NCBI RefSeq assembly: GCF_000013985.1
Contig: NC_008048.1
Span: 248,001 to 312,000 of the forward strand
DNA: 64,000 bases
DNA from: Sphingopyxis alaskensis RB2256
GTDB lineage: Bacteria > Pseudomonadota > Alphaproteobacteria > Sphingomonadales > Sphingomonadaceae
Direction of reading: 5' to 3'
Shown piece after piece: positions 44,085-52,412 of the stretch (positions are counted from its first letter, which is position 1; every line of letters starts with the position of its first letter). The notes beneath the pieces were generated by a model, which saw only the letters and a list, made by a program, of their open reading frames with translations, did not search any database and had not been told where the DNA came from. The position numbers and the translations under genes were made by a program.

Positions 44085-46085
44085 TCACCGGAAGGGATCG
44101 CCGCGCGCCGTCGCATAATGCGCCATTGCCATCGTGGTCCATTGGGCGTTGACGCGGATGCAGCTGGGAAAGACGCTGGCGTCGGTGACGAGCACATTTG
44201 TGGTGCCGTGGACGCGGCAATCCAGGTCGACGACGCCGTGCTGCGAATCCTCGTTCATCGCATTGCCGCCGTGCGGGTGGCTGCTCGACAGAGTTACATC
44301 GTCCTGTTCGCGAATCGCCGCCTCGAAAAAGGCGTCGATGTCCATATCCGGCGTCACCGTCTGTCCTTTCGCCAGCGCGGGATAGCATTCGATCGCCCCG
44401 GCGGCGAAATGCACCTTGGTCAGCGTCGCCATCGCGCGGCGGAGCAGCGGCAGGTCGTCGGTTGAATCGAGCCGGAACCGGAGCTTGCCGTCGACGATCT
44501 GCCCACGCCGGTCGGCGGGAAAAAGAATGCCCGCCGAATGGACGCGACCGTAATTCTTCATGCGGTCGGCGTGATCGGCGAACCAGCCGGGCATCAGCGA
44601 GGCCATCGACATCGGCGGCTGGAAATGGCTTTCGAGCAGAAAGTCGCCGCAATCGACATAGCTCGACATCTGGTCCTCGTCCCACGCATCGCCGCCGACG
44701 CCCGGCGGCATCAGCGCGACGACGGGCGAGGCGACGTTCAGCGACACCTGATAACCCGTGCCGTCAATGTCGCTGCGTGCCAGCAGTTTCGACGAGGCGA
44801 TCGTGCCCGCGGCGACAACGACGCCGACGCGCGCGCGGACGAGGCGGTTCGCTCCGTCGGGCAGGACGAGCCTGACCGCCTCGGCCTCGCGTCGCCCGTC
44901 GATCGCGGTCTGCCAGAGGATCTGCTGGACCTTGGTGCGCGGCAGGATGCGCGCGCCATGATCGCGGCACGCCTGGGGCAGATAGGTCTGCGCGACGCCC
45001 ATGCGGCGGCCATAGGCGCAGCCCGAATTGCAATAGCCGCAATAGGCGCAGGCATTCGGGGTGTTCGGCGGGCCGAAATTCTTGTCGAACCAGTCGGCGA
45101 TCGCGCGCTTGTCTTTGGGATCGGACGAGGCGTTGGCATAGGCGCGCCAGCCATTGATGAGGTGCGGGCCGTTGTGCCGTCCGCTGCGGGATTCGATGCG
45201 CGCGATGCCGAGCATCGCCTGCACCGCGTCATAGCTGGCGTGAAAGGCCGCGGGGTCGATCGGCGCGCCGATGGTCGCCCATTTGGCGAGCACATCCTCT
45301 GCGTCGGGGTGGGTGCGGCCGGGCTCGTTGACGCGCAGGCAGATGCCGTTGTTGATCGTCGACGATCCGCCGACGCACCGCCCCTGGAAAACGACGAAAT
45401 CGCGGTTGGTCGTCGTCTGCACCGCGCCATGCTTGTAAAGATTCGCGATCATGTCGAGTTCGTGGTGGGTGATCGCGTGGCTGGGGTAGAAGGGCCCCGC
45501 CTCGACGATCAGCACCCGATAGCCCTGCGCCGCGATATTATAGCCCGCGACCGCGCCGCCCGCGCCCGAACCGACGACAATCACGTCATATTCATCGTCG
45601 AGACTATCGGCGGTCAATATATGCGCGGGGTCGATCTCGCGGCCCTGCACGGGCGTGATGGGGACGTCGCCCGGCCCGCGCGCGCGGAACCGGGGGAGCG
45701 CGAAACCGATCTGGCGGTGGACCGGGTTGGCGACGTTGGCGTCCTGATCGCCCGGCAGCCAGTGGCCGTAATAGCAGGCATAGACGATGCCGCGCAGCCG
45801 CCCCATGTCCTGGAACAGGTCGATGCGGCTGTCGCGCAGCCGGTCGGCGATCCGCTCGACGCGCGCCGCGACATCGACCTCGGCGAACAGCGGTCCGAGC
45901 GCGATTTCGGTGGCGATGAGCGAGACGCGCATCTCGTCCAATTTGGTGCCGCCGACCTTGCCGAACAGCTCGGCGATATTGGCGACGACCTGATCGGGCG
46001 TGATCGCCATCGCCGCGCCGTCGAACAAGGCCTCGGTCAGCGCCTTCAGGAACTTGAGCTGCCCCGGACTGAATGTTGCCGTCAT
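44085..46085 (-). CDS. GMC family oxidoreductase with cysteine cluster
   Basis: 666 residues. An N-terminal helical region (about 1-160) precedes the FAD domain (VIVVGSGAGGAVAGYNIAAQGYRVLIVEAG). GRCVGGSSTINNGICLR is the GMC signature, and the C-terminal active-site block has SSSHPHGGNAMN and NAQWTTMAMAH. A CAYCGYCNSGCAYG motif near residue 345 is unusual for the family and could bind an iron-sulfur cluster or stabilise the fold. It resembles long-chain fatty alcohol oxidase-like members. No signal peptide is seen. Confidence 0.85.
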   Translation of the reverse strand: MTATFSPGQLKFLKALTEALFDGAAMAITPDQVVANIAELFGKVGGTKLDEMRVSLIATEIALGPLFAEVDVAARVERIADRLRDSRIDLFQDMGRLRGIVYACYYGHWLPGDQDANVANPVHRQIGFALPRFRARGPGDVPITPVQGREIDPAHILTADSLDDEYDVIVVGSGAGGAVAGYNIAAQGYRVLIVEAGPFYPSHAITHHELDMIANLYKHGAVQTTTNRDFVVFQGRCVGGSSTINNGICLRVNEPGRTHPDAEDVLAKWATIGAPIDPAAFHASYDAVQAMLGIARIESRSGRHNGPHLINGWRAYANASSDPKDKRAIADWFDKNFGPPNTPNACAYCGYCNSGCAYGRRMGVAQTYLPQACRDHGARILPRTKVQQILWQTAIDGRREAEAVRLVLPDGANRLVRARVGVVVAAGTIASSKLLARSDIDGTGYQVSLNVASPVVALMPPGVGGDAWDEDQMSSYVDCGDFLLESHFQPPMSMASLMPGWFADHADRMKNYGRVHSAGILFPADRRGQIVDGKLRFRLDSTDDLPLLRRAMATLTKVHFAAGAIECYPALAKGQTVTPDMDIDAFFEAAIREQDDVTLSSSHPHGGNAMNEDSQHGVVDLDCRVHGTTNVLVTDASVFPSCIRVNAQWTTMAMAHYATARGDPFR

Positions 46086-46187
46086 CGTCGCTGCCCCCTT
46101 TGACGCCGCTGCCCTTGCAACGTCGATGCCCGTCTATCGCCTGTCGGTGCAAGACGATTGTATCGGACCGCCAATAAGGCGGCGGGA

Positions 46188-47087
46188 TCAACGCACCCCG
46201 ATCGTCAGATGCGCGATGGCGGGCGCACCCTCCAGCTGCTCGCGCAGCGCGGCGGAGCAAGCGGACCCCGCGACCTCGACGATCGCGGCGCGCGCGCCGG
46301 GGCCGACGCGCCAGACGTGAAGGTCGGTGATTTCGGCGCCCGCCGCCTCGACGCGCGCGCGGATCGCCGCTGCGGCCGGCGCATCGTGGGTGTCAAGCAG
46401 GATCGCCGCGGTGTCGCGCATCAGGCTCCACGCCCAGCGCGCGATGACGATCGCCCCGACGATGCCCATTGCGGGATCCATCCAGCCAAGCCCCAGATAG
46501 CGCCCGGCGAGCAGCGCAACGATCGCGAGCAGCGAGGTCAGCGCATCGGCGAGGACGTGGAAATAGGCCGACCGCAGATTATTGTCATGGCCATGGGCGT
46601 GGTCGTGCCCATGGTCGTGAAGATGATGGTCGTGATGCCCGCCCATCAGCAGCAGCGCGCTGACGATATTGACCGCGAGTCCCAGCACTGCGACGAGCGT
46701 TGCACTCGCAAAATCCACGCGCACCGGATCGATCAGCCGCAGCGTCGATTCGACCGCGATACCGATCGCAAAGACGCCGAGGATCAGCGCCGAGGCGAAA
46801 CCGGCAAGATCGCCGATCTTGCCCGTGCCGAAGCTGAAACGCGGATCGTTCCGGTGTTTCCTCGCATAGCGATAGGCGAGCGCCGCGAGTCCGAGCGCGC
46901 CGGCATGAGTCGCCATGTGAAAGCCATCGGCGAGCAGCGCCATCGACCCGGTCCAGTAACCCGCGGCGATCTCGCCGACCATCATTGCGGCGGTGAGCGC
47001 GACGACCCATCGGGTCCGCCGCGCATTGTCGTCGTGCGCGGCGGCCAGAAAATCATGGCGATGCCGGGCGGGAGCGGTGTCCGACAT
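46188..47087 (-). CDS. dmeF: Cation diffusion facilitator (DmeF-type Co/Ni exporter)
   Basis: 299 residues with six membrane segments. ADGFHMATHAGAL (TM2) and HVLADALTSLLAI (TM5) carry the His/Asp metal site of CDF transporters; a His-rich loop (HHDHHLHDHGHDHAHGHD) lies between TM4 and TM5. The C-terminal domain ends in metal-binding-like strands. It is nine bases downstream of an RcnR-type repressor gene, the dmeR-dmeF layout known for nickel and cobalt resistance in rhizobia. Metal choice is inferred from that context. Confidence 0.9.
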   Translation of the reverse strand: MSDTAPARHRHDFLAAAHDDNARRTRWVVALTAAMMVGEIAAGYWTGSMALLADGFHMATHAGALGLAALAYRYARKHRNDPRFSFGTGKIGDLAGFASALILGVFAIGIAVESTLRLIDPVRVDFASATLVAVLGLAVNIVSALLLMGGHHDHHLHDHGHDHAHGHDNNLRSAYFHVLADALTSLLAIVALLAGRYLGLGWMDPAMGIVGAIVIARWAWSLMRDTAAILLDTHDAPAAAAIRARVEAAGAEITDLHVWRVGPGARAAIVEVAGSACSAALREQLEGAPAIAHLTIGVR

Positions 47088-47096
47088 GGCGGCGCC

Positions 47097-47369
47097 CTAT
47101 TTCGCGTAGCGGCGGATCACCGCGAGCAGATCCTCTGCCCCGGTCGCGCGCTCCGCATCGCTGAGCCCCGGCAGCGCGACATGATCCTTCAGATGTTCGG
47201 CGATCACCTCGGCGAGCAGGCCGTTCACCGCGCCGCGCACCGCGGCGACGCGGTGCAGCACCGTCGCGCACGGGGCATCGGCGGCAAGCGCCTTTTCAAC
47301 CGCGGCGACCTGGCCCGCGATGCGGCGGACGCGCGCGATGAGGTCGGGGCGGGCGGCGAGATGCGACAT
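47097..47369 (-). CDS. dmeR: RcnR/CsoR family metal-sensing repressor
   Basis: 90 residues, all-helical. Metal-site residues match the RcnR fingerprint: His3, Cys34, His59 and His63 (Escherichia coli RcnR uses His3, Cys35, His60, His64), pointing to nickel or cobalt rather than copper. It opens RVRRIAGQVAAVEKAL, the family DNA-binding helix. It is first gene of the dmeR-dmeF pair, with a C-tract operator directly before its start. Confidence 0.9.
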   Translation of the reverse strand: MSHLAARPDLIARVRRIAGQVAAVEKALAADAPCATVLHRVAAVRGAVNGLLAEVIAEHLKDHVALPGLSDAERATGAEDLLAVIRRYAK

Positions 47370-47395
47370 AATATACCCCCCTAACCTATATAACG
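47370..47395 (-). promoter_or_regulatory. RcnR/DmeR-type operator
   Basis: ATAATATACCCCCCTAACCTATATAA: a six-base C tract at 47376-47381 flanked by AT-rich halves (ATATA and TATAT). RcnR-family repressors bind G/C tracts with AT-rich flanks. It touches the dmeR start codon region, so the repressor would block its own transcription. Confidence 0.65.
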
Positions 47396-47710
47396 GCGGC
47401 GTTCAAGCTGGGCCGCAGCTTGCCTTGCCGGGCGTGCGCGCGGCGGGTCAACGCCGGGGTTCCGTCGCCGTGGAGGCGATCGCCGCTGATTGCGATCGCC
47501 GCTTGCCTTGCATCGGAAAGCGCGACCGCTTTATCATGCGGCCCAACCCGAAATGATATGAAGGTGGGGAGGGGCGCCTTTATCCCCCGTCCGCCGCGCT
47601 TGGCAGCCGCAACGGGGGATGAGGTTCGTTGTGCACAAAGAGAACATTAAGGGAACAAAATGCACGAGTCAACCCGGCCGTCCGCTTTTTCCGTCGATCA
47701 CTCCGGGCGG

Positions 47711-47726
47711 TTGACGTAAACGTCAA
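47711..47726 (+). promoter_or_regulatory. TTGACGTAAACGTCAA palindrome before the SDR-enoyl-CoA hydratase pair
   Basis: Seven-base perfect arms TTGACGT and ACGTCAA. It is 40 bases before the SDR ATG, in a 396-base gap (47370-47765) that otherwise shows nothing but the dmeR operator at its left end. Similar sites are bound by LiuR/FadR-like regulators of acyl-CoA catabolism; which protein binds here is unknown. Confidence 0.5.
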
Positions 47727-47765
47727 TCGGCGCCAGGGCCGGGCCAGCCAAGGAAAGGGAGACGC

Positions 47766-48542
47766 ATGGCCGAGCAACCGAAGTTCGATCTGACGGGGCG
47801 TGTGGCGCTGGTTACGGGGGCGTCGTCGGGGCTGGGCGCGGGGTTTGCCAAGGCGCTGGCCGCGGCGGGGGCCAAGGTCGTGCTCGCTGCGCGGCGCGCC
47901 GACAAGCTGGCGGAGCAGGTGGCGGCGATCGAGGCGGCGGGCGGGCAGGCGGTCGCGGTGAGCATGGATGTCACCGACGAAGCATCGACCAAGGCGGCCT
48001 ATGACGCCGCCGAAGCCGCCTTTGGCACCGTCGACACGATTGTCGCCAACGCCGGGGTCGCGACCGAGAAGATGGCGATGAGCCTGTCGGTCGAGGATGT
48101 CGATTTCCTGCTCGCCGCCAATGTGCGCGGCGTGTTCCTGACCGCAAACGAAGGCGCGAAACGGCTCGACCAGGCGGGGAGCCGCGAGAAGCAGCATGGG
48201 CGCATCGTGCTGATCGGGTCGATCACTGCGGAGAAGGTCTTTCCGGCCACCTCGGTCTATGGCGCGACCAAGGCGGCGGTGCGCCATCTGGGCAAGGCGC
48301 TGGCGCGCGAATGGGCGCGGCGCGGGATATGCGTCAATGTCATCCAGCCGGGCTATTTCGAATCCGAAATGACCGCCGAACTGCTCGAAAGCGACGCGGG
48401 GGCGGCGATGGTCAAAAGCTTTCCGCGCCAGCGGATGCGCCCCGCGACCGACCTGCACGCGCCGCTGCTGTTGCTTTGCTCCGACGCCGCGGCGGGCGTC
48501 ACGGGAAGCGTGTTCACGATCGACGACGGGCAGACTTTGTGA
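47766..48542 (+). CDS. SDR family oxidoreductase (probable acyl-CoA/steroid catabolism)
   Basis: 258 residues. Nucleotide-binding TGASSGLGAGFAKAL, NAG motif in IVANAGVAT, Ser in LIGSITAEK and YGATK for Tyr/Lys. AAGGGAG precedes the ATG. Its TGA overlaps the GTG of an enoyl-CoA hydratase gene, so it probably acts in the same pathway, such as a 3-hydroxyacyl-CoA or ring-hydroxyl oxidation. A LiuR-like palindrome lies in the promoter. Confidence 0.88.
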   Translation: MAEQPKFDLTGRVALVTGASSGLGAGFAKALAAAGAKVVLAARRADKLAEQVAAIEAAGGQAVAVSMDVTDEASTKAAYDAAEAAFGTVDTIVANAGVATEKMAMSLSVEDVDFLLAANVRGVFLTANEGAKRLDQAGSREKQHGRIVLIGSITAEKVFPATSVYGATKAAVRHLGKALAREWARRGICVNVIQPGYFESEMTAELLESDAGAAMVKSFPRQRMRPATDLHAPLLLLCSDAAAGVTGSVFTIDDGQTL

Positions 48543-49327
48543 GCGCGCTGCTGATCGAGGCGCGCGGTGCGGTCGAGATCGCGACGCTGAACCGGCCCGA
48601 ACGGCTGAATGCGCTGAACGAGGAGCTGGTCGACGAACTCAACGCCTATTTCGGCGGGCTCGTGGAGCGGCCCGACGTGCGCGTCGTGATCCTGCGCGGC
48701 GCGGGGCGCGGTTTCTGCGCGGGACTCGATATTCAGGAGGACCGGGCGGGCGACGAGACGCCGGTGCTTCGCACGCTGCGCACGCAGACGCGCATCGGCA
48801 ACATCTATCGCAAGATGCGCGCCTGTCCGCAGCCGGTCATCGCGCTGGGCCATGGCGCCGCGTGCGGGGGCGGCCTGTCGCTGCTGCTCGCGTCGGACGT
48901 GCGCTATGCCACGCCGTCGCTGCGCTGCAATGCCGCCTATATCCGCATCGGGCTGGGCGGGTGCGACATGGCGTCGAGCTATTTCCTGCCGCGGCTGGTC
49001 GGCGCGAGCCTCGCCGCCGAGATGATCCTGACCGGGCGCTTTATCGACGCCGAGCGCGCGCTGCGCGCCGGGCTGGTGAGCGAGATCGTCGGGGAGGAGG
49101 CGTTGCTCGACCGCGGACTGGCGCTCGCCGACGAGATGCTGGCGACGAGTCCGCACGGGCTGCGCCTGTCGAAGCAGGCGCTGAACCTCAACCTCGACGC
49201 GCCGAGTCTGGACGCCGCGATGGCGATCGAGGACCGGCAGCAGGTGATTCTGTCGGCGACCGAGGATCACAAGGAGGCGCTGGCCGCTTTTCTGGAGAAG
49301 CGCGCGCCCGAATATCGCGAGCGATAG
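48539..49327 (+). CDS. Enoyl-CoA hydratase/isomerase family protein
   Basis: 262 residues from GTG overlapping the SDR stop (GTGA). Crotonase features: ATLNRPERLNALNEEL, oxyanion hole in RGFCAGLDIQ and GHGAACGGGLSLLLASD, and the C-terminal trimerisation helix. The hydratase acid/base Glu positions are replaced (GLGGCDMASSYFLPRLVG), so the reaction could be hydration, isomerisation or hydrolysis. It pairs with the upstream SDR. Confidence 0.88.
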   Translation: MSALLIEARGAVEIATLNRPERLNALNEELVDELNAYFGGLVERPDVRVVILRGAGRGFCAGLDIQEDRAGDETPVLRTLRTQTRIGNIYRKMRACPQPVIALGHGAACGGGLSLLLASDVRYATPSLRCNAAYIRIGLGGCDMASSYFLPRLVGASLAAEMILTGRFIDAERALRAGLVSEIVGEEALLDRGLALADEMLATSPHGLRLSKQALNLNLDAPSLDAAMAIEDRQQVILSATEDHKEALAAFLEKRAPEYRER

Positions 49328-49352
49328 GATCGCCGCGCACGCCCCATTGACT

Positions 49353-49368
49353 TGCCATTATATTGGCA
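49353..49368. promoter_or_regulatory. Inverted repeat before the first sulfatase gene
   Basis: TGCCA-TTATAT-TGGCA, directly after TTGACT (49347-49352), so it sits where a repressor would block the promoter of the sulfatase gene. The TetR regulator encoded at 52409-53032 is a candidate. Confidence 0.4.
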
Positions 49369-49401
49369 TAGTAAATGCCATATCCCTTGGGGGTGGGAGT
49401 G

Positions 49402-51231
49402 ATGGCAGCAGGCTGGAGGACCACCAGGCGGGGCCGGACAGGTGCGTCCCGGCGTGCTGCCATCATCGCGCTCGCATGCCTGTTGGGAAGCACATCGGGC
49501 CTGGCGCAGTCACGCGCGGCGCCGCCGCGCCAGCCCAATATCGTCATCCTGCTCGCCGACGACTGGGGGTTTTCGGACGTCGGTGCCTTTGGCTCCGAAA
49601 TCGCGACACCGCATATCGACGCGCTCGCACGCGCCGGAATGCGCTTTGCGAACTTCCATGTCTCGGGTTCCTGCTCGCCGACGCGCGCGATGCTCCAGAC
49701 GGGGGTGATGAACCACCGCAACGGCCTCGGCAACATGCCCGAGACGATCCCCGACGAACATCGCGGCAAGCCCGGTTACGACACGGTGATGAACCTGCGC
49801 GTCGTGACGATCGCAGAGTTGATGAAGGCCGCGGGATACCGCACCTACCTGACCGGCAAATGGCATCTGGGCAGCGACGCAAAGCGGCTGCCCGAAGCGC
49901 GCGGATACGACCGCGCCTTCAGTCTCGCCGATGCGGGCGCCGACAATTTCGAGCAGCGACCGATCGAAGGGCTGTACGACAAGGCGAACTGGACCGAGAA
50001 CGGCCGCCCCGCGACCCTGCCCCGCGATTATTATTCATCCACCTTCGTCGTCGAAAAGATGATCGAATATATCGAGGCGGATCGCGATAGCGGCAAACCC
50101 TTCCTCGCCTCGATCAACTTCCTCGCCAATCATATCCCGGTGCAGGCGCCCGACAGCGACATCGCGCGCTATGCGGCGATGTATCAGGACGGCTGGACGG
50201 CGCTGCGCGAGGCACGCGCGCGGCGTGCGGCGGCACTCGGCATCGTGCCGGCGGGCACGCCGATGGTGACGATGCCGACGACGCGCGACTGGCAGAGGCT
50301 GGACGCCGACGAACGCGCGGCGGCGGTGCGCGTGATGCAGGCCTATGGCGGCATGGCGACCGCGATGGACCGCGAGATCGGGCGACTCGTCGCGCACCTC
50401 AAGACCACGGGCGATTACGACAACACGATCTTCGTCTTCCTGTCCGACAATGGCGCCGAGCCGACGAATCCCTTTGCCAGTCTGCGCAACCGGCTGTTCC
50501 TGCGGATGCAATATGATCTTTCGACCGATAACATCGGGCGGCGGGGCAGTTTTTCGGCGATCGGGCCGGGCTGGGCAAGCGCCGCGGCGTCGCCCTTGTC
50601 AGGTTACAAGTTCAGCGCCGCCGAGGGCGGGCTGCGCGTCCCGCTGATCATCGCCTGGCCGGGGCATGGCGCGATCCCGGCGGGCGCGATCAACGACGGG
50701 CTGGCGCATGTCACCGACCTCTTGCCGACGCTTGCCGAACTGGCGGACGTGCCGCTGCACGAAGGGACATGGCAGGGGCGGAGCGTCGAGCCGATCACGG
50801 GGCGCAGCCTCGTCCCGATGCTGAAGGGTGCTGCGGGCAGCGTCCATGGCGACGCGCCGCTCGGTTACGAGCTGTCGGGCAATGCCGCGCTGTTTCGCGG
50901 CGATTACAAGCTGGTGCGCAACCTGCCGCCGACCGGCGACGGCCGGTGGCGGCTCTATGACATCAAGACGGACCCCGGCGAGACCCGCGACCTGTCGGCG
51001 GCGATGCCCGATCGGTTCGCCGCGATGCTGTCCGACTACCGCGCCTATGCCAGGGCGAACGGCGTGCTCGACATGCCGGCGGGTTATACCGCCGACGAAC
51101 AGATCAACCGTTATGCGTGGGAGCAGCAGGGGCGCAAACGCGCGATCAAGGCCGGGCTGTGGCTGGGCGGCGGGTTGATGGCGCTGGCGTTGCTGGTCTG
51201 GAGCTGGCGGCGGCGGCGCGCGCGGGGGTAA
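49402..51231 (+). CDS. Membrane-anchored arylsulfatase
   Basis: 609 residues from MAAGWRTTRRGRTG (an ATG at 49375 is also possible). A twin-Arg-rich leader and hydrophobic segment give a signal, and the sulfatase domain starts NIVILLADDWGFSDVGAFG. The formylglycine motif is CSPTR with Cys91, then YLTGKWHLG and FVFLSDNGAEPTNP metal and sulfate ligands. A C-terminal helix (AGLWLGGGLMALALLVWSW) with a basic end anchors it in the inner membrane facing the periplasm. A formylglycine-generating enzyme lies next to it. Confidence 0.9.
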   Translation: MAAGWRTTRRGRTGASRRAAIIALACLLGSTSGLAQSRAAPPRQPNIVILLADDWGFSDVGAFGSEIATPHIDALARAGMRFANFHVSGSCSPTRAMLQTGVMNHRNGLGNMPETIPDEHRGKPGYDTVMNLRVVTIAELMKAAGYRTYLTGKWHLGSDAKRLPEARGYDRAFSLADAGADNFEQRPIEGLYDKANWTENGRPATLPRDYYSSTFVVEKMIEYIEADRDSGKPFLASINFLANHIPVQAPDSDIARYAAMYQDGWTALREARARRAAALGIVPAGTPMVTMPTTRDWQRLDADERAAAVRVMQAYGGMATAMDREIGRLVAHLKTTGDYDNTIFVFLSDNGAEPTNPFASLRNRLFLRMQYDLSTDNIGRRGSFSAIGPGWASAAASPLSGYKFSAAEGGLRVPLIIAWPGHGAIPAGAINDGLAHVTDLLPTLAELADVPLHEGTWQGRSVEPITGRSLVPMLKGAAGSVHGDAPLGYELSGNAALFRGDYKLVRNLPPTGDGRWRLYDIKTDPGETRDLSAAMPDRFAAMLSDYRAYARANGVLDMPAGYTADEQINRYAWEQQGRKRAIKAGLWLGGGLMALALLVWSWRRRRARG

Positions 51232-51315
51232 TGTGGGCGCGGATGTGGGGTGCCTTGGGCGGTAGGCTGGATGGTTGAGGTTGTTGTCGGCTTTGGGGTG
51301 GAGAGCTGCCATAAA

Positions 51316-51432
51316 CCCCTCTCCCCTTCAGGGGAGAGGGGTTGGGAGAGGGGGACCATCCAAACCCCTCTCAACTGCGGCTAGGCAGCAAGCTGCCAAG
51401 CCTTCGTGTCTCTCCCCTGAAGGGGAGAGAGC
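51316..51432. repeat. Intergenic palindromic repeat, CCCTCTCCC family (copy 7)
   Basis: CCCCTCTCCCCTTCAGGGGA at the left, TCTCCCCTGAAGGGGAGAG at the right, GGGTTGGGAGAGGGG and GGCAGCAAGCTGCC in the middle. It lies between the convergent sulfatase and FGE genes. Confidence 0.85.
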
Positions 51433-51482
51433 CCGAAATGCCAACGGCTGCTTTCGGTCGCAAGCCGCCGTTCCCGTCGTCG

Positions 51483-52412
51483 CTACGGCGTGGGTTTGTC
51501 CGGCGCCGGGCGCGCCGGGTCGATCAGGCGGAAGCCGATATGGTCGGTTCCCAGGCTGCGTTCCTGGAACTGGCGCGCGGCGGGGCGATAGCGGGCGCAA
51601 TAATTGGCGGCGCACAGGAAGCTGCCGCCCTTGATGACATTGCGCTCGCTGCCTGCCGCGCTCGTCGTCCATTCCCAGACATTGCCGATGAGGTCGTGGA
51701 CGCCGTGCGCGTCGGCGGGAAAACAGGCGACCGGCGCGCGGCCGGTGAAGCCATCGGTGCCAAGGTCGCGCAGCGGAAAGCTGCCCTGATAAAAATTGGC
51801 GCGCGGTTTGCCGTCTTTGCCGACGGGGACGTTGCGGTCGGCGCCGCCGCTCGCCGCGGCGAGTTCCCATTGCTCCTCGCTCGGCAGCGTCTTGCCCTTC
51901 CATTTGGCGAAGGCGAGCGCGTCCTCATAGCCGATCTGCACCACCGGGTCGCGGCCGCGCCCGTCGATGTTCGTCGCGGGTCCGGCGGGGTGACGCCACT
52001 CGGCGCCGACGACCCAGCGCCACCAGTTCGGATTGCCGTCGGTCGGCGCGGTGAACACCGCCGAACCGGGGATAAGCATGTCGGGCGGCGCGCCGGGCAG
52101 CGGCGGCGGGTCTTGCTCGGCGAGCGTTTTATAGCCCGTCGCGCGGACGAATTCGGCGAACTCGGCGTTGGTGACCTCGTGCGTCGCGATCCAGAAGCCC
52201 GCGACCGTGACTTCGCGCGGCGGCCCCTCTTCGGGCAGCTGCGCGTCGGCACCGAGGGTGAAGGTCGCGCCGGGGATCCAGGCATAATCCTGTGCCGGCA
52301 TCGCGGGGCATTCGGGGGGCTTGGTTTCGGCCAGCGGAGTGTCGGGATCATCGCCGCACGCTGCGAGTGCGCCAATCAGAAGCAGCGCGGGCAAGGCGGC
52401 GCTGCGGATCAT
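51483..52412 (-). CDS. Formylglycine-generating enzyme (sulfatase-modifying), lipoprotein
   Basis: 309 residues from MIRSAALPALLLIGALAAC, a lipoprotein signal with lipobox Cys19. The FGE-sulfatase domain follows: YAWIPGATFTLGAD, FWIATHEVTNAEFAEFV, LPSEEQWELAAA, GNVWEWT and KGGSFLCAANYCARYRPAAR. The last block has the catalytic Cys pair in a C-x4-C arrangement (about 267 and 272), as in copper-dependent FGE. It would convert the CSPTR/CSPSR Cys of the flanking sulfatases. The start overlaps the TetR stop by two bases. An envelope location is unusual for bacterial FGE. Confidence 0.87.
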   Translation of the reverse strand: MIRSAALPALLLIGALAACGDDPDTPLAETKPPECPAMPAQDYAWIPGATFTLGADAQLPEEGPPREVTVAGFWIATHEVTNAEFAEFVRATGYKTLAEQDPPPLPGAPPDMLIPGSAVFTAPTDGNPNWWRWVVGAEWRHPAGPATNIDGRGRDPVVQIGYEDALAFAKWKGKTLPSEEQWELAAASGGADRNVPVGKDGKPRANFYQGSFPLRDLGTDGFTGRAPVACFPADAHGVHDLIGNVWEWTTSAAGSERNVIKGGSFLCAANYCARYRPAARQFQERSLGTDHIGFRLIDPARPAPDKPTP

